Source of the DNA: Moniliophthora roreri
Lineage: Eukaryota; Basidiomycota; Agaricomycetes; Agaricales; Marasmiaceae
Direction: 5' to 3'
Length of the DNA: 64,000 bases
NCBI GenBank assembly: GCA_001466705.2
Contig: LATX02000214.1
Location: forward strand, 186,001 to 250,000
Both the position numbers and the translations under genes were made by a program. Position 1 is the first letter of the stretch. Every line of letters begins with the position of its first letter. Positions 9,994 to 21,917 of this stretch are shown here, piece after piece. The notes under the pieces are model-generated. The model saw nothing but the letters and a program-made list of their open reading frames with translations, searched no databases and was not told the origin of the DNA.

Positions 9994-11903
9994 ATGATCA
10001 TCGCACTTCCTATTGTTTCGTTACTTTGCGCTGCCTTGCTAGGATTTTGCTACACGGGGAGTCGCGTTTGCGCTGACGTTGCGGAGATGAGCCTTATTGC
10101 TTGGCTCATCGTCTGCAATCTCATTCGCGGGGTCAACAGCCTCGTGTGGGATAACAGCACCAACATACATATCCCTGTCTGGTGTGATATCGGTAAGCAC
10201 GAATAATTCAGCATTTTTATGTGGTGTTGACCTATTTTTGTACTGCAGTCACGAAGGTTTCCCTGGCGGCAACTGTCGCATTACCTGCCTGTTGCTTCTG
10301 CCTGGCGGCGCACCTGGAGCTCATGGCTTCAAACCGTGTCTTTTCCGATAGTATACAAGCTCGACGAGGACGAATGGTGTTCAGCATTGTAGTATGCTGG
10401 ATTGTTCCTATAATGTATCTTCTACTTCGTAAGAAAATATTCTTTTTCTTGTTACGATGCCAAAGGACTAATTTTCCATAGATTTTATTGCGCAGAACCA
10501 TCGATTTGATATAGTTCGAGACTACGGATGTTTCGCTGCATTCCATACATCTATTCCGGCGGCAGTCATCATCTGGATTCCTCCGTTCATTTTTTGCTTA
10601 GCTGCATTCATTTTCTGCGGTATGTTTAATTGAGTCGACGTTCGTTACTTGCCATGACCATGTGTATAACAGGTCTTTCAATTCATCACTCCTTCAGACA
10701 CACTGCCGCTCGCTTTGAAGAACATATCCTCACTAGATCCTCTATGTCCGCATCTCTCTATTTCCGTCGCATCATCACTGTGCTTATACTCGCCATGGTC
10801 AATACCATCCTCATACTCTTCACACTGTTCCAACGCTCCGGATCTCAGCCTTGGATCTCATGGGAGTCTGTCCACCAGTTTTTGAGGAAGATCTTCGTGG
10901 TGAATATCACAAATGATTTGAGGTTGATGTGGTGGAGTGTTCCGGTTGTATCAATCGTGTATCTGATCCTTTCCCTTGCGTTTGGAGAGGATTTTCGGGA
11001 TGGGGTGAAGGGTCTTAGGAAGGCGAAGATCCCGGACGTCAAGATGCCATTCTTCAAGATGTTCGACTTCAGACAACCTCGGGATGGTGATGCTCTTCCT
11101 GTGCAGTAAGTTCATTTGATCTCATTTTGAAGCAATGCTCAAATATATTTTCTCCTAGTCGAGAGCTGCGACCCGTTGCAACCTCGACCTCACCGGCATC
11201 TCCGAAATCCACCCCGGAGCCAGTGCTCATTTCAGGCTGGGACGACATGTTGAATGTCAAGTCGCCCAAATCTATACGACCGAAATCGCCTCACCCAAGT
11301 TCCACAACTTCGAGGGATACTCCAAGCTCTTATTCTGAGCAATCCCGTGCATCCTCTTCAGCAAGTAACCCGCACGAAGACGACGCATTTGCCGCCTCCA
11401 CAATGGAGTACCTGAGTTCGCCGACCGCCATGGTTCTCGGACTTCAGTCTCCGGTCCTCACGCCGCCTTCGCCAGTTGCACGCTCGCCTACTAGACCCTC
11501 ACGACCCAGCCGAGACGAACACGAATCTCTATGGCCCATGAATGTGGCGAAATTAAAGGCGGTCCCAGATGACGTTGCCTCGACCGTGTCTTCCATCTAT
11601 GATATACCGTGGCCTCACCCACCCACCTCCGTCCCTGTTCCTGTTCACATTATTCCCCCCACACGTTCGCAGTCTCCTGCATTATCCGACATCAGTTTCG
11701 CGGGAACTAGACCTATAACGCCGCCGTTCTGTGGGCCCAGTATTGCGCAGGTCACGGAGGACTCTTCGAGGACACGTACCCCGATTATCACTCGACAACC
11801 ACTGAAGAAGTATTCAAAGAGAAGTTTGCGACTAGATGGGAATATCAGCGGAGCGCCTCCTGGTGAGGCTATCTATATGACGGTGGTCCAGGAAACGAAT
11901 TGA
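9994..11903 (+). CDS. STE3: STE3-like pheromone receptor R1
   Basis: Five exons (9994-10192, 10249-10428, 10482-10619, 10673-11105, 11159-11903) join in phase to 564 aa. Seven hydrophobic segments fill about residues 3-320. Family hallmarks: IPVWCDI at the end of exon 1, LPACCFCLAAHLE in TM3, AQNHRFDIVRDYGC in the loop before TM4, and WISWES before TM6. The cytosolic tail (about 240 aa) is Ser/Pro-rich with many SP sites, as usual for phosphorylated receptor tails. STE3 proteins are G-protein-coupled receptors for farnesylated pheromones. Exon 1 and 2 lengths (199, 180) equal those of R3, so the two are of one class. No pheromone gene is adjacent and the mating octamer is absent upstream, so it could be a non-mating-type STE3-like receptor (inference). 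Confidence 0.9.
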
Positions 11904-13291
11904 TATGCTTACCTATGTCTTTCTCTCCCTTGCACATGTCCTATGCTATACTGCCACTCCTTTAACTACACTTTCGACCTTTCAGATTTTCAGTCTTTTC
12001 GTGTATTACATCTACCTGTAGCATAGTTGAACTTGACTGTAGCACATCTACGAATCTTTTGGAGTCTAGAATCCACGTGATATGACACGACATTATGTCA
12101 CATCAAAGTGACTTTCTACTTTGAGCCTCACAAAGGGCACGTAGAACAATAAGCTCGGCTAACGACCGCCCATTCATAACCAGCAGTTGCAATCGGATAC
12201 TGGAACCATCCTTTCCTTCCCCCCACATTCGTACTCTGGTCGATGCCGTCCCAACTTCCGTTCACTCCGCGTCTCTGGCTGATTCCAAGCTCAAATGGAT
12301 CTCGTTGCGTCAATCGGAGCATTGCGTGGTTACACATGACAGTGACACGACCATTCTTCCCGAAATACAAGGCTTTCAAGATTCCTGCTCAACCTTGTAC
12401 ATCAGTCTCTCAGCACTGCATGGAGCAGAATCTTATATTTTTGCTGTGCACTAGTGAGTACTCCTTGACTACGATGGCTTGCACAACTGAACCGACTACT
12501 TTGGAACAAGGCAGCCCGCCCCATCTCAACATTGAATTTACCGGATTTCCTCTTTTGGGTGGTTATCTTTGTACCCGGGACAGACTTAGCGAGGGACTCT
12601 GAGGTGCGTGGGCAGAATCTCACCTTCCAATCGAATATACTCATGCTATATTCAGGCTATCTCTTACCGGGTTTAGCGTTGATCCAAGGGAATTCCTTAT
12701 CACACATTTACTTGTTCTCGACCATGCAAGCCCCATCCGAAGTGCGCGACCACGTTCAGAAATCCCGGGCTGAAGATTCTTCACAGTGAACTTTTGACAA
12801 CTCGCATCATAGATGTCTATCCACGAGGACCCACAACCTGTCTCGAAGGACAACTTACCTCATTTTCCAACACGCCTGCCATCGCCAACTTAGTGCAACA
12901 GCGCACTGTATTGGATCATGGACCTATCCATCTTCGCTTTCCCTGCATGCGGCGTCACATATGACCTTCCTTTTATGGAAATTCCTTTATACCTTGCTCG
13001 TGGTAACCGACGAAAGTTGATGTGGACAAGGCAACATGCAACTGGAGATACTTCAATAAAAGGAAATTTACAACCAAATCGGGATGGGGAATAAAGTAAC
13101 ATCCAAATCGAGTCTGAAAATCTTTTTGCTAGCCGAGGACAAGGGGACGCCCAAATCGCGTACAAGGAGGCAAGATTGGAGCTTTTGCTCTTAAAGACGC
13201 GGGTGACTCGAATAATCGTCACCCGCCAGTCTATTTCTACCTACTTGTACACTTTTTGCGGTGCTCTTTTGTGTTCAAGACCTTCCTCATC
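11904..13291. other. intergenic between R1 and R2
   Basis: Mostly without a clear gene. A minus-strand open frame at 12128-12379, with the segment KGWFQYPIATAGYEWAVV and a cysteine-containing end, reads like the last exon of a small protein, but I could not join convincing upstream exons. No CaaX pheromone frame found. Confidence 0.35.
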
Positions 13292-14935
13292 ATGACGGTT
13301 CCTGTCTACCCCAACGAAATCTACTCCGCCTTTGCGTTTTTGGGCTTCATCCTGATGACTATTCCTCTTCCCTGGCATTTGGAAGGTTGGAAAATTTTCG
13401 CTTTCCTCCCAACTCTATCTGACCTTATCAATAGCATGGAATACCGGAACCTGCTGCTACATGATCTGGACCGGTCTCGGATGCCTTAACATGTTCATCA
13501 ATTCTATCGTTTGGAAAGGTCGTGTCGATAATATTGCTCCTGTCTGGTGTGATATCTGTGAGTTCACGTCGTATTCTACTCAACGCAGTTGCTGACTACT
13601 GCAAAGCCACAAAGTACATTATCGGAGTTGCCGTTGCCATTCCCGCCTGTTCGCTCTGCATCAACCGTCGCCTTTACCACATTGCTACCGCCAATACCGT
13701 CACGATCACTCGCGCCGAGAAGCGCCGCGCAGTCATAGTCGATTTGGCCATCTGCGTTGGTCTTCCTATCTTGCAGATGATCCTTCACTATATCCCTCAG
13801 GGACACCGCTTTGATATCTTTGAAGATGTTGGTTGCTACCCTACCACTTACAACACCTGGGTTGCTTTCGTCCTTGTTTGGTCTTGGCCAGTCGTTATTG
13901 GTTGCGTGTCAGCGGTTTACTGCAGTAAGTCGTGCCAGCTCTCCTTGTATCGCCTATCTCTAACATGTGTTACAGCTCTGAGCTTGATCGCCTTTAACAA
14001 GCGTCGCACTCAGTTCAAGGAGTTGCTCTCCAAAAATAGCAACTTGACTAGCAACCGCTACTTCCGTCTCATGTGCCTCGCTGGCATTGAGATTCTCTGC
14101 ACCATTCCACTCGGCTCTTGGGCAATTTATCTTGACGCCACTGCCTCCCCTGTTCACCCATGGATATCCTGGGAAGACACCAAGTGGGGCTTTGACAGAG
14201 CGGAACTCTTACCCTCTCTGATCTGGCACCTCAACGATTTGATGGCTCTCTCCATCGAGTTGACTCGATGGTTCACTGTCATCTGCGCTCTGATCTTCTT
14301 CGCCTTCTTCGGTTTCGCCGACGAAGCAAGAAAGAACTACCGCGCTGCCTACAGCTCTGTCACCAAACACGTAGGATTGTCGACAACTGGAACATTGACG
14401 GGAACGTTGACCAGCTCTGGGTATGTTGTACTCATCTACCTCCCACTGAAACTTCGTTCTGACTCAAACCTGTTACAGTATCAAATCAAAAGGATTCGGT
14501 CTGAGCTCAAACGGCAACTCCCTCCCCGTCTTCGTCAGAAGGGAGACCAGCAGCAAGCGCGACTCTCTCGAGTCCTTCACGGACGTCTCTGTCGCCTCTT
14601 CTGGCAAAAACTTTAATGAGAAATCATTCGACGCAGGAACGTCCTTTGGTGCTCTCTCCCTCGCCGATGTTGGTGGTGCTTTGGCAGATACCAAGCCTGA
14701 TCCATACGCACCCTCATCTGGCTCTTCGAGCGGATCATCATCATTCATCGCTTCACCTACCGACACACTTGCGCCACCTCCTTTCTCACATAACCGCGAC
14801 TCGAAAGCTGAATCAGAGTTGGACATTGAGATCTCTTCATTGAGATACTCGATTACTCCGCCTGAAGCTGCTCATGTCGCTGATAGTACACCTTCACCCA
14901 ATGCCGGTCGACGGAATTCCGCCGACATGGTTTAA
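13292..14935 (+). CDS. STE3: STE3-like pheromone receptor R2
   Basis: Five exons (13292-13385, 13435-13557, 13607-13924, 13976-14420, 14479-14935) join in phase to 478 aa. The N-terminus is the textbook STE3 start: a short outside segment, FLGFILMTIPLPWHLEAWN across TM1, then FINSIVWKGR, APVWCDIS, HRFDIFEDVGC before TM4, and ISWEDTKWGF between TM5 and TM6. The tail has SKR and Ser-rich stretches. The 445-nt fourth exon has the same length as exon 5 of R4, and sequence hallmarks group R2 with R4. It is transcribed in the same direction as R1, 1.4 kb downstream, with no pheromone gene found beside it. Receptor identity is secure; whether it gives mating specificity is not. Confidence 0.92.
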
Positions 14936-15205
14936 ATCTTTTTCTTTGCCCGTCCATTGTTCCCTTTCGATTTGTTCATACCCTTTGCTCTCGCATGCGC
15001 ATACTACTGTATTTTTAGCATTTCACGGATACGCTACTTGCTACACGTTCATTACTGGGACAATCATTATTAGTAATGTATTTTTTAGATGGGCTATTTC
15101 GGTGTTTCGAATAGAAAGATGGTTTAAACATGCAAAGATCGATGTGCGAATGTGTATGAGAATCAGATACAATTGTATTGTCAATTCTCGGACCAAGTAC
15201 TCAGT

Positions 15206-17300
15206 CTAGTTCTCTTGTTCGGGCCAGCAGTAGACTACGTCTCCATCGATAGTTCCATCAGCAATCAACTGCTCCAGCGACGCCACTCGTTGCACCGCTT
15301 TCACAAGTTGACGAGTCTGCCCTTCCCATTGGGTTTTCGCGAAAAGCGGGAGCATGGCTTCCACAGCCTCATTACACTCTTGCAGTGTCTTCAACTACCG
15401 ACTGGCGGAAGCGCCCGCTTTTCATCATGCAGCTTAGTGCGCAATGTAAGAACCCTGGGATCGTATTCAATATCAAGAATGGACACGAGGGGGAAAGACG
15501 TACTAGCATGCTGCTCATCGTCCTTGGGGAGGCATTTTGTTGCTTTCAAAAAGGATTGATAAGCTTTCTCGAGATCTTCATCCCGCCGGAATAACATGGC
15601 ACGTTCTCGATAGTAAACAGCTATAATGCTATACGATAACCGCATCAAAGAGAAAAAGGGAACTACAAATCAAGATTAGACGTACGAATGCGCCAGCCCA
15701 CAAGGCAGGTCGATTAAGGTAACGGCTAATCCTGACTGTTTGAGCTGCTTGCGAGAAAGGGAGCTCGCTATCTTGATGACATCTCCAACAACTCACTGTC
15801 AAACTTTTCTTGGGCAGTCTTCCCGAGCACGATGTTCTGGTTGGTACATGTCAACGAATCGATGAGATCAAAGCTTCTTAGAAAACAACTAACCCCCACT
15901 GTGAGCATGTTCACGCGGAATGTCTTCACAGATCAGGAGAATGTCGGCTCAAAGATGCGGCCGACATGTTTCAGACTCGTTAGGACCCCGAGATCCCAAG
16001 CCGAACGTGCCCACTCAATGAACTGCAGCACGCGATCGAAGTGCTGAGCGCGTTTATTGAAATGCGAAAATCCCTAGTAATACCACGAATTTTTTTGCGA
16101 ATCCTATGATTCAGAAGGTGTTATGGAGTATGACATTGTCCACGTACTCGATGGTAATGGCTAATACCTTGTCCGTTTTCTCCCAGCCATGTTGAGCGAG
16201 ACGTTGCCGAACTGCGGTTTTGAATTCGTCATCCACCTTGAGTTTTGTCCAGCCGTCAAATTGGTTTTCGAGGCCCACTAAATGCATTTATTCAGTAGTT
16301 CGCTTGTTGCTTTGATGGAGTCACATACTAATGCCGAAAAGTATTTGAAACCAGGATTCGTCAAAAAGATGGAAGACACGCATGTCGTACAACAAGGCTG
16401 TCGTCAAGAAGGTGAAGGGATAGATATCAGTTTTGTCCGAGCTGAAAATGTGTAACATAATGAGGGTGGCCTTCCAGTAACAGGGATATGCGTTGACCAA
16501 ATGTGCAGCCTTAAGAGCAAGATTCGTTAGCATGTAATGGACAACATGAGGTAAGCGATGCCATACGCAAGTCCCAGAAGAATCTTTCCCTTCTACGGTC
16601 ATTTTTGTGACGACTTTCTCTGCATGCAACTAGACCGGTGTCGAGGCCAAAGCATCGTCGAAGGAAGTGGAGTTGGTAGCAGCTCTCAAAGCGATTATCT
16701 TGTTTATGACTTGGTTCCGTGGTCGTTCGAAACCTTCTTTCAACTTGATTTCGTAAGTAAGTTACGACTCGGAATGGCATTTGCAGCAGCATTCCACTTG
16801 ACACTCTCGGAATACTGGTAAAGCGCCTGTGGATGAATAAATGAGGTGGCGATGTGTGAGTATGCTGTGGACTTCGTACCTCATAAGCCTCTGCGAGCCG
16901 AGCATGTGCCTGGGGATAAGTTGGGTCGATTCGCACACACTGGTCGTATCCGTCAGCTTTCGGTATCGCTTCGTTGAAGAGAACCGTCCTACGTCTATGG
17001 CTTCAAGGAGAGCGACCAGATAACTTCGCTATAAGAGCAACCGAAGACTTCAGTAACAGAGTGAACTAACCGCTTCGTCTTGAGGTGACACAAAGCTGTA
17101 TTGGCAAGTAAAACTGGATCTTTTGGATCCAACTTGAGCGCTTCTCCATACTTATCCAATGCCGACTCGTATTTCTGTTGTCGGAGAAGATTGTCGGCTT
17201 CTTCTTGAGTTTCTGTAACAAGATCGAGATTGAAGCTGGTGAAGGTTTTTTTGAGGAGGGGGGGGGAGAACAGCTTGAATGTAACAGTGACTCCCCAATT
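15206..17300 (-). pseudogene. TPR-family pseudogene (copy D)
   Basis: Nearly full-length copy on the minus strand. The first exon (EEADNLLRQQKYESALDKYG then KLDPKDPVLLANTALCHLK) is well kept but the ATG present in the 21382 copy is lost. Later exons include RIDPTYPQAHARLAEAYE, QFIEWARSAWD and AYQSFLKATKCLPKDDEQ. In the last exon the frame slips by one base after CMMKSGR, and the CAG found in sister copies is TAG at 15395-15397. The tail ends VVYCWPEQEN at 15206. Loss of start, frameshift and nonsense codon together indicate a pseudogene; an alternative upstream start at 17360 would not cure the 3' lesions. Confidence 0.65.
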
Positions 17301-17309
17301 TTCAAGTCG

Positions 17310-17335
17310 GAGTTGATGTCGAATCACGAGAGAAG
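17310..17335 (-). promoter_or_regulatory. shared 5' element of TPR family (copy D)
   Basis: Plus-strand GAGTTGATGTCGAAT then CACGAGAGAAG, upstream of the copy D first exon. Retained although the gene downstream is broken. Confidence 0.5.
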
Positions 17336-17760
17336 ACCGGTCAACGTCCATGCCTGTCATAGATTACGAAGTATTAGCCATGAGGGGCCCCATGCGGTAC
17401 GGAGCAAGAAATAGAGAAGCTCTCTAGGCAAGAGGGATTTATTAGGACTGGCACGAAACACCAAGAAAAAGCATGTTCTTGGAGAGCTTTCGCAGCTGAG
17501 GCATAGATTCAGTGAACGAGGAAATCTATAGACCGACTATCGAATCATCTCTAGCAATTTTCAAGACCAGGACCATGGAACATGGCAGAAAAGGTTGTGA
17601 GAAAATCATGTCACTGCTGAACCGTTTGTCGGAAACATCATGGGAGTATGAAGGAAATGAGATAAGATTGATGATCTAATCCAAGTTTGTATTTACCCGA
17701 GTCTAACGGTATCATTGCCAGTGACGAACTATGCTCAATGTAATGTACCCATAGCGCAAT
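17336..17760. other. intergenic
   Basis: Between the flank of TPR copy D and the stop of the unknown gene ending at 17761. No gene or repeat seen. Confidence 0.4.
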
Positions 17761-18854
17761 TCATATCGGGAATGCAGATATGTCGAACGCGCTACTCGGT
17801 ACTTTCCACCAAGGAGGCGAAGCGTTTCGATCGGCACTTTCATATGGAGTTGAAAACCGCTCAGTAGCTTCTTGGGGCGTCACATCTTCGACAACTTCTT
17901 CAAATCGGCTGTTCTGCGTCTGGGTTGTGAAATGAGAGCCTCCGGAAACCTCCCGCCTGTAAGAAGCATCGGGGTGCATAGGTGATAGTTCGACATAGAC
18001 CGGTGTTTGAGGCTCAGATCTCAAAGCGGGGCCCATACTTGATAGAGATGACGATGCTTCAGGCCCATAACGTATGAGGTCCCTCTTGGAGTTCAGCCGA
18101 GTCTCAGAACAATCAACTTGTCCCTGTGAGTAAACGGGCGTATTATAAGTCTCATCCTTCCAGAAGTGTGCTTGACTTCGTACTCACTTGTAGGTGACGA
18201 GGATATTGCGGAATAAACTGGCGTATCTCTTTTACAAGTTGCTTTGACGACATTGGCTCTGCGTATGCCGTTGCTTAATGGAGGGCCAGTTGGGAATAAA
18301 GTTTGACGTACCATGGTGAAAGATGAGTGATGGGTTCCATTCGGCGCTATTGATGCCAAAGAATTGAAAACTTGTTTCTGAAAGGCTAAGAAAATTTTAG
18401 TCAAGGATTCTATGGGCATGCTACTTGTGTCACGTACCGCATTTGTGAAATTAGCCTAAAGTCGTCCTCCCAAAGCTGTACGGTTCGCTTTAGTTAGGAA
18501 TCAGTGCATATCTATTCATGTACGCACTTTTAACGCGTCGCTGCCCTTATACATAATAGCTGTGAACGACTTTTGACGTTCGTTGAAGATAGTTATCGGC
18601 ACAATGACTCGACGGACGTCGAGAGAGGCTCTCGTATTGTCGCCGGGATACCCCCATTGCATGTGGTCCTCTTCATCGATTTGGATCTGTTCAATTTTGT
18701 ACATATCTCCGTAACGAATGTATCGAATCTGGATCGTGGTCATTAGTTGGGTGGACCTCACCATCAGATGAGCACAATTCACCTTGTCACCCTGCGGGAG
18801 GCCTTGGGGTTGATATTGAGGGTGAGATTGGTAGTGTTGTTGTGACAGGGCCAT
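17761..18854 (-). CDS. uncharacterised 285-aa protein
   Basis: Five exons (18854-18528, 18475-18438, 18370-18312, 18258-18188, 18123-17761) join with consistent phases. The start at 18854 opens a Gln/His/Pro-rich N-terminus (SQQHYQSHPQYQPQGLPQGD). A compact, probably folded part follows with VRRVIVPITIFNERQKSFTA, LWEDDFRLISQMR and FFGINSAEWNPSLIFHHG. The last 120 aa are polar and likely disordered, with TPVYVELSPMHPD and a Trp-rich PPWWKVP near the end. No signal peptide or TM segment. I recognise no family. Tight phase agreement over four introns argues it is a real gene; exon 3 uses an AAG acceptor, the weakest point of the model. Confidence 0.6.
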
Positions 18855-19198
18855 AGTATGATTCGCTGTTGTATTTGATATGAGAATTGGTACTAGCTGG
18901 TGCGAAAAATGTAGATGAACCAGTGAGAGCTTGAATGTAGAGAAGTGATGAATGAGGTCGTACTTATATATGTTGTCTTTAAGGTCAAAGCGTGCTCTGT
19001 TAATTGTTATGAGTTGCATTGTCCAAGAATCAGAGGTAGCGACTGTGGTCACTGGTGGCAGACATTGAGACAGTGTGGCATGGCAGGCGTTGCAGATAAT
19101 CTTCCCTGTTTTACGCAACCGACGGGAAATATGACTCCGAATCTACGGTCAAGCTTGTGGCACAAAATAGAGAAACTTGGAAATTATGATTGCTAACA

Positions 19199-21382
19199 TT
19201 AACATCCCGGCGAAACACCCATTGCATCTGCAGAGTTGGGCCAGCGATAGACATCCTTTTTCTTAAACTTGCCTTCAGCAACGGAACGCTTCAAAGAGCC
19301 CACCAACTGCACTGTTACTTGTACTCCTTGGCCGTTCACCACAACACCCGTACTCCAGACAGGTTTCATGGCCTCTACAGCGGCCCCAAGTTCTTCAGCT
19401 ACTTCTAATTGCTTTTCGATCGTAGCACCGCAGAAGAGTACACCTTCTAAAGCTCGATGCAAGTACCCTAGTGTACGTTGAGACTTGACGCTGTGACAAA
19501 AGTATATCAAGGACCACGTACGAGTCCGCATTTCATCGCCTGTTGGGAAGAATTTGGCAGATTTCAGGTAAAAGTCGGATGACATCTTTAGGAAATAGTC
19601 GAAATCGGCAGGAAAGATTGATTTTCTGGCAGTTTCCCAATAGTAGAGTCCCTTGGCACTACATACAAGACGATTAGTATGTACGTCAAGTCGAGAAATG
19701 ATAAGGGAACGTACGCAAGCGCGACTCCACGCGGAACGTCAGAAAAGGCGGTCATGTACGCATCATCATCCTTATCTCGAGGTAAATCGGCTGCCACTTC
19801 GAAGACCTGCTCTGCCTCGTTAAATATATCCTTGAAAGTTTTGGCTCTCTTCTTCGGGTCCGATTCCTTATCAGCGATCTACCCAAAACAGTGAGGTGAG
19901 GAATCGTAATCAGCGTAGTACAAGCGACTTACGTGGACTAGAGCATTCAAATGCAGTTTCCGCGCGGCCAACAAGAAAGGCGGACGGAAGACCTCAACGC
20001 AACATTCACATATCTTAATGCATTTGGATGGAAGGAATGAAGGAGCCCATTTGAGGATATCAATCGCTTGATCAAGATATGCCACTTGGCCAGTAGAACC
20101 GAGTGCCTCTGTCATTATTGCCAATATGATCCAAGACCTGATCATTCAGACTATTGAGTCAAAGAGTCAAAGATATGGTAGAACGATCATCGAACACGTA
20201 CCTTATAGTCACAGCCAGCACTGACCGAACTTCATCCCATCCTTTTTGAGTTGCTCGTTCTTTGAGTACTTGTCGGAACTTGCTGTAGGGTTTGAGGTAT
20301 ATTATGCCGTCTAGCTCAAGGTTGATCATGTCAACTGAAAGTAAAACATTAGTGAAAGACTGAGGGCAGGTCGACTATAGGACACATACTCAAACGACGA
20401 CATTTGGCCCTCCATGCTCGGTCCCAATCATATGCTAGCCTATCAGAAAAGGAGTAAATCCAAGGAAACCTGTAACTTCCATACAGCAACTAACCTCGAA
20501 TCGCCCATGATGACTTGGGCAAGTCCAGAGAGCGGTAATTCACAGTGATCTTTGCATATCGAACTATTCACCATGCGTTGGACGCCATTCGTCGCTTCAA
20601 GGTAGGTATTATATGCAGAATAGACCTGGAAGACCTAATCGCAGATGACGTATGAGTAAATATTGTCAGGACAGGAAAAGAGTCGAGCCGAACACTACTG
20701 TTGAATGGAATTTGATCAATTTCTTCTGAACTTTTCCCTTCGTAAATAGATACGACGCGTCGCCAAGCCGGGTATTCCTTGGTGTTATCGGATTGACCGT
20801 CAACTTGTGCCTTCACATCCACCGTCTGCCTCGCGACTTCGGCGGCTCCACGCTCACAAGCGTTTTTGAGCTCGAGTTCGCTGGGGGTGAGGTTGTCCTT
20901 GGGAAGAGCATTCAGAGCGTCTTTCCATGCGCGTGCGCTAATCCAGTGCTGGTGAAGGGCCTGTAACTTGTCAGTGAGATGAAGGTCGAGAATCGAGAGC
21001 TGTAGAATGCGCACTTCGCTAGACTTTGCAAGATGAATGTAAGCCTTGACGTAGGACGAGTCGAGCTCCAACGCCTGTTAAACACCTCAGCTTCTAATCT
21101 GACGGCTTGCTTGGGAAAAAGAAACGTACCGCTGTCGCATCATCTTTTGCGTCCATGTAGCTGCGAGCCATAATCGCTGATCAACGTGACGGCAAGCGCA
21201 TAAAGGTGTAGAATATCTGACTGGTTCAATTTGAGGCTGCATAGAGCACGATTCCCAAACAAAACTGGATTATCTTTGTCCAATTTCGTTGCTTCCTTGT
21301 ACGCTTCATATGCAGCAGAGTATTGCTGCTGGCGAAATAGGTCGTCCGCTGTCTCTTTGAGCTTCTGTGCTGAGGTTGACAT
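19199..21382 (-). CDS. TPR-family protein, most intact copy (copy E)
   Basis: Best-preserved member of the local TPR family, about eleven exons and roughly 600 aa. Exon 1 (21382-21222) has one TPR unit: LKETADDLFRQQQYSAAYEA then KLDKDNPVLFGNRALCSLKL. A second unit spans YMDAKDDATAALELDSSYVK and AYIHLAKSSE. Then come ALHQHWISARAWKDALNALP, a long acidic linker, LAYDWDRAWRAKCRRL, IDMINLELDGIIYLKPYS, an all-helical C-terminal half (QAIDILKWAPSFLPSK, FLLAARKLHLNAL) and a final exon with VEAMKPVW, ending at 19199. No enzyme motif. Most introns are clean GT-AG; the junction near 20.66 kb does not resolve in phase by eye, so a lesion or unusual splice site there is possible. Likely a cytosolic scaffold (inference from TPR only). 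Confidence 0.65.
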
Positions 21383-21447
21383 CTACTGCGATGGGAATGG
21401 GGAAGAGTCGAGTAGTGTGACGGTAACGGGCGAATCCCCCAAATTTT

Positions 21448-21473
21448 GAGTTGACATCGAATCACGAGAGAAG
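21448..21473 (-). promoter_or_regulatory. shared 5' element of TPR family (copy E)
   Basis: Plus-strand GAGTTGACATCGAA then TCACGAGAGAAG, 66-91 nt upstream of the copy E start. This is the reference instance of the element shared with copies B, C and D. Confidence 0.5.
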
Positions 21474-21917
21474 ACCAGTCACTAGTCAACTCTGATGCTT
21501 TCGACGTAAGTATGAGGAATTGTTCACCCGGACCGATACGTTCGCCATTCCTTGGGTCTGGGACCATGCTAGTCAGAGGAAGTACTCGATATGCAGAAAA
21601 TATGTAAAACGCACCATGAAGACCATGAAAATGATCGCCGTTCTGGAATGCCTTCTCTAGGTATTAAAGTCGATGGCCAATAATCTGAGCAAACCACTCG
21701 CTCCTTTACATTCGGATTCTCCTGGCCGTACGAATGCTGATGCAATGAGGGTAGAAGGTTCAAGGAACCTGTCGATGCTTGGTTTGTTGAAAACATCATG
21801 GAAGTGTGAAGAAAAAAGAAGATAAGATTCATATTGATCTAATCTCTGACATCGACGAGCGCCTATACTCACGTCTATGTGTATGTAGTACTTACTATAC
21901 ATATTCCATGTTGGATG

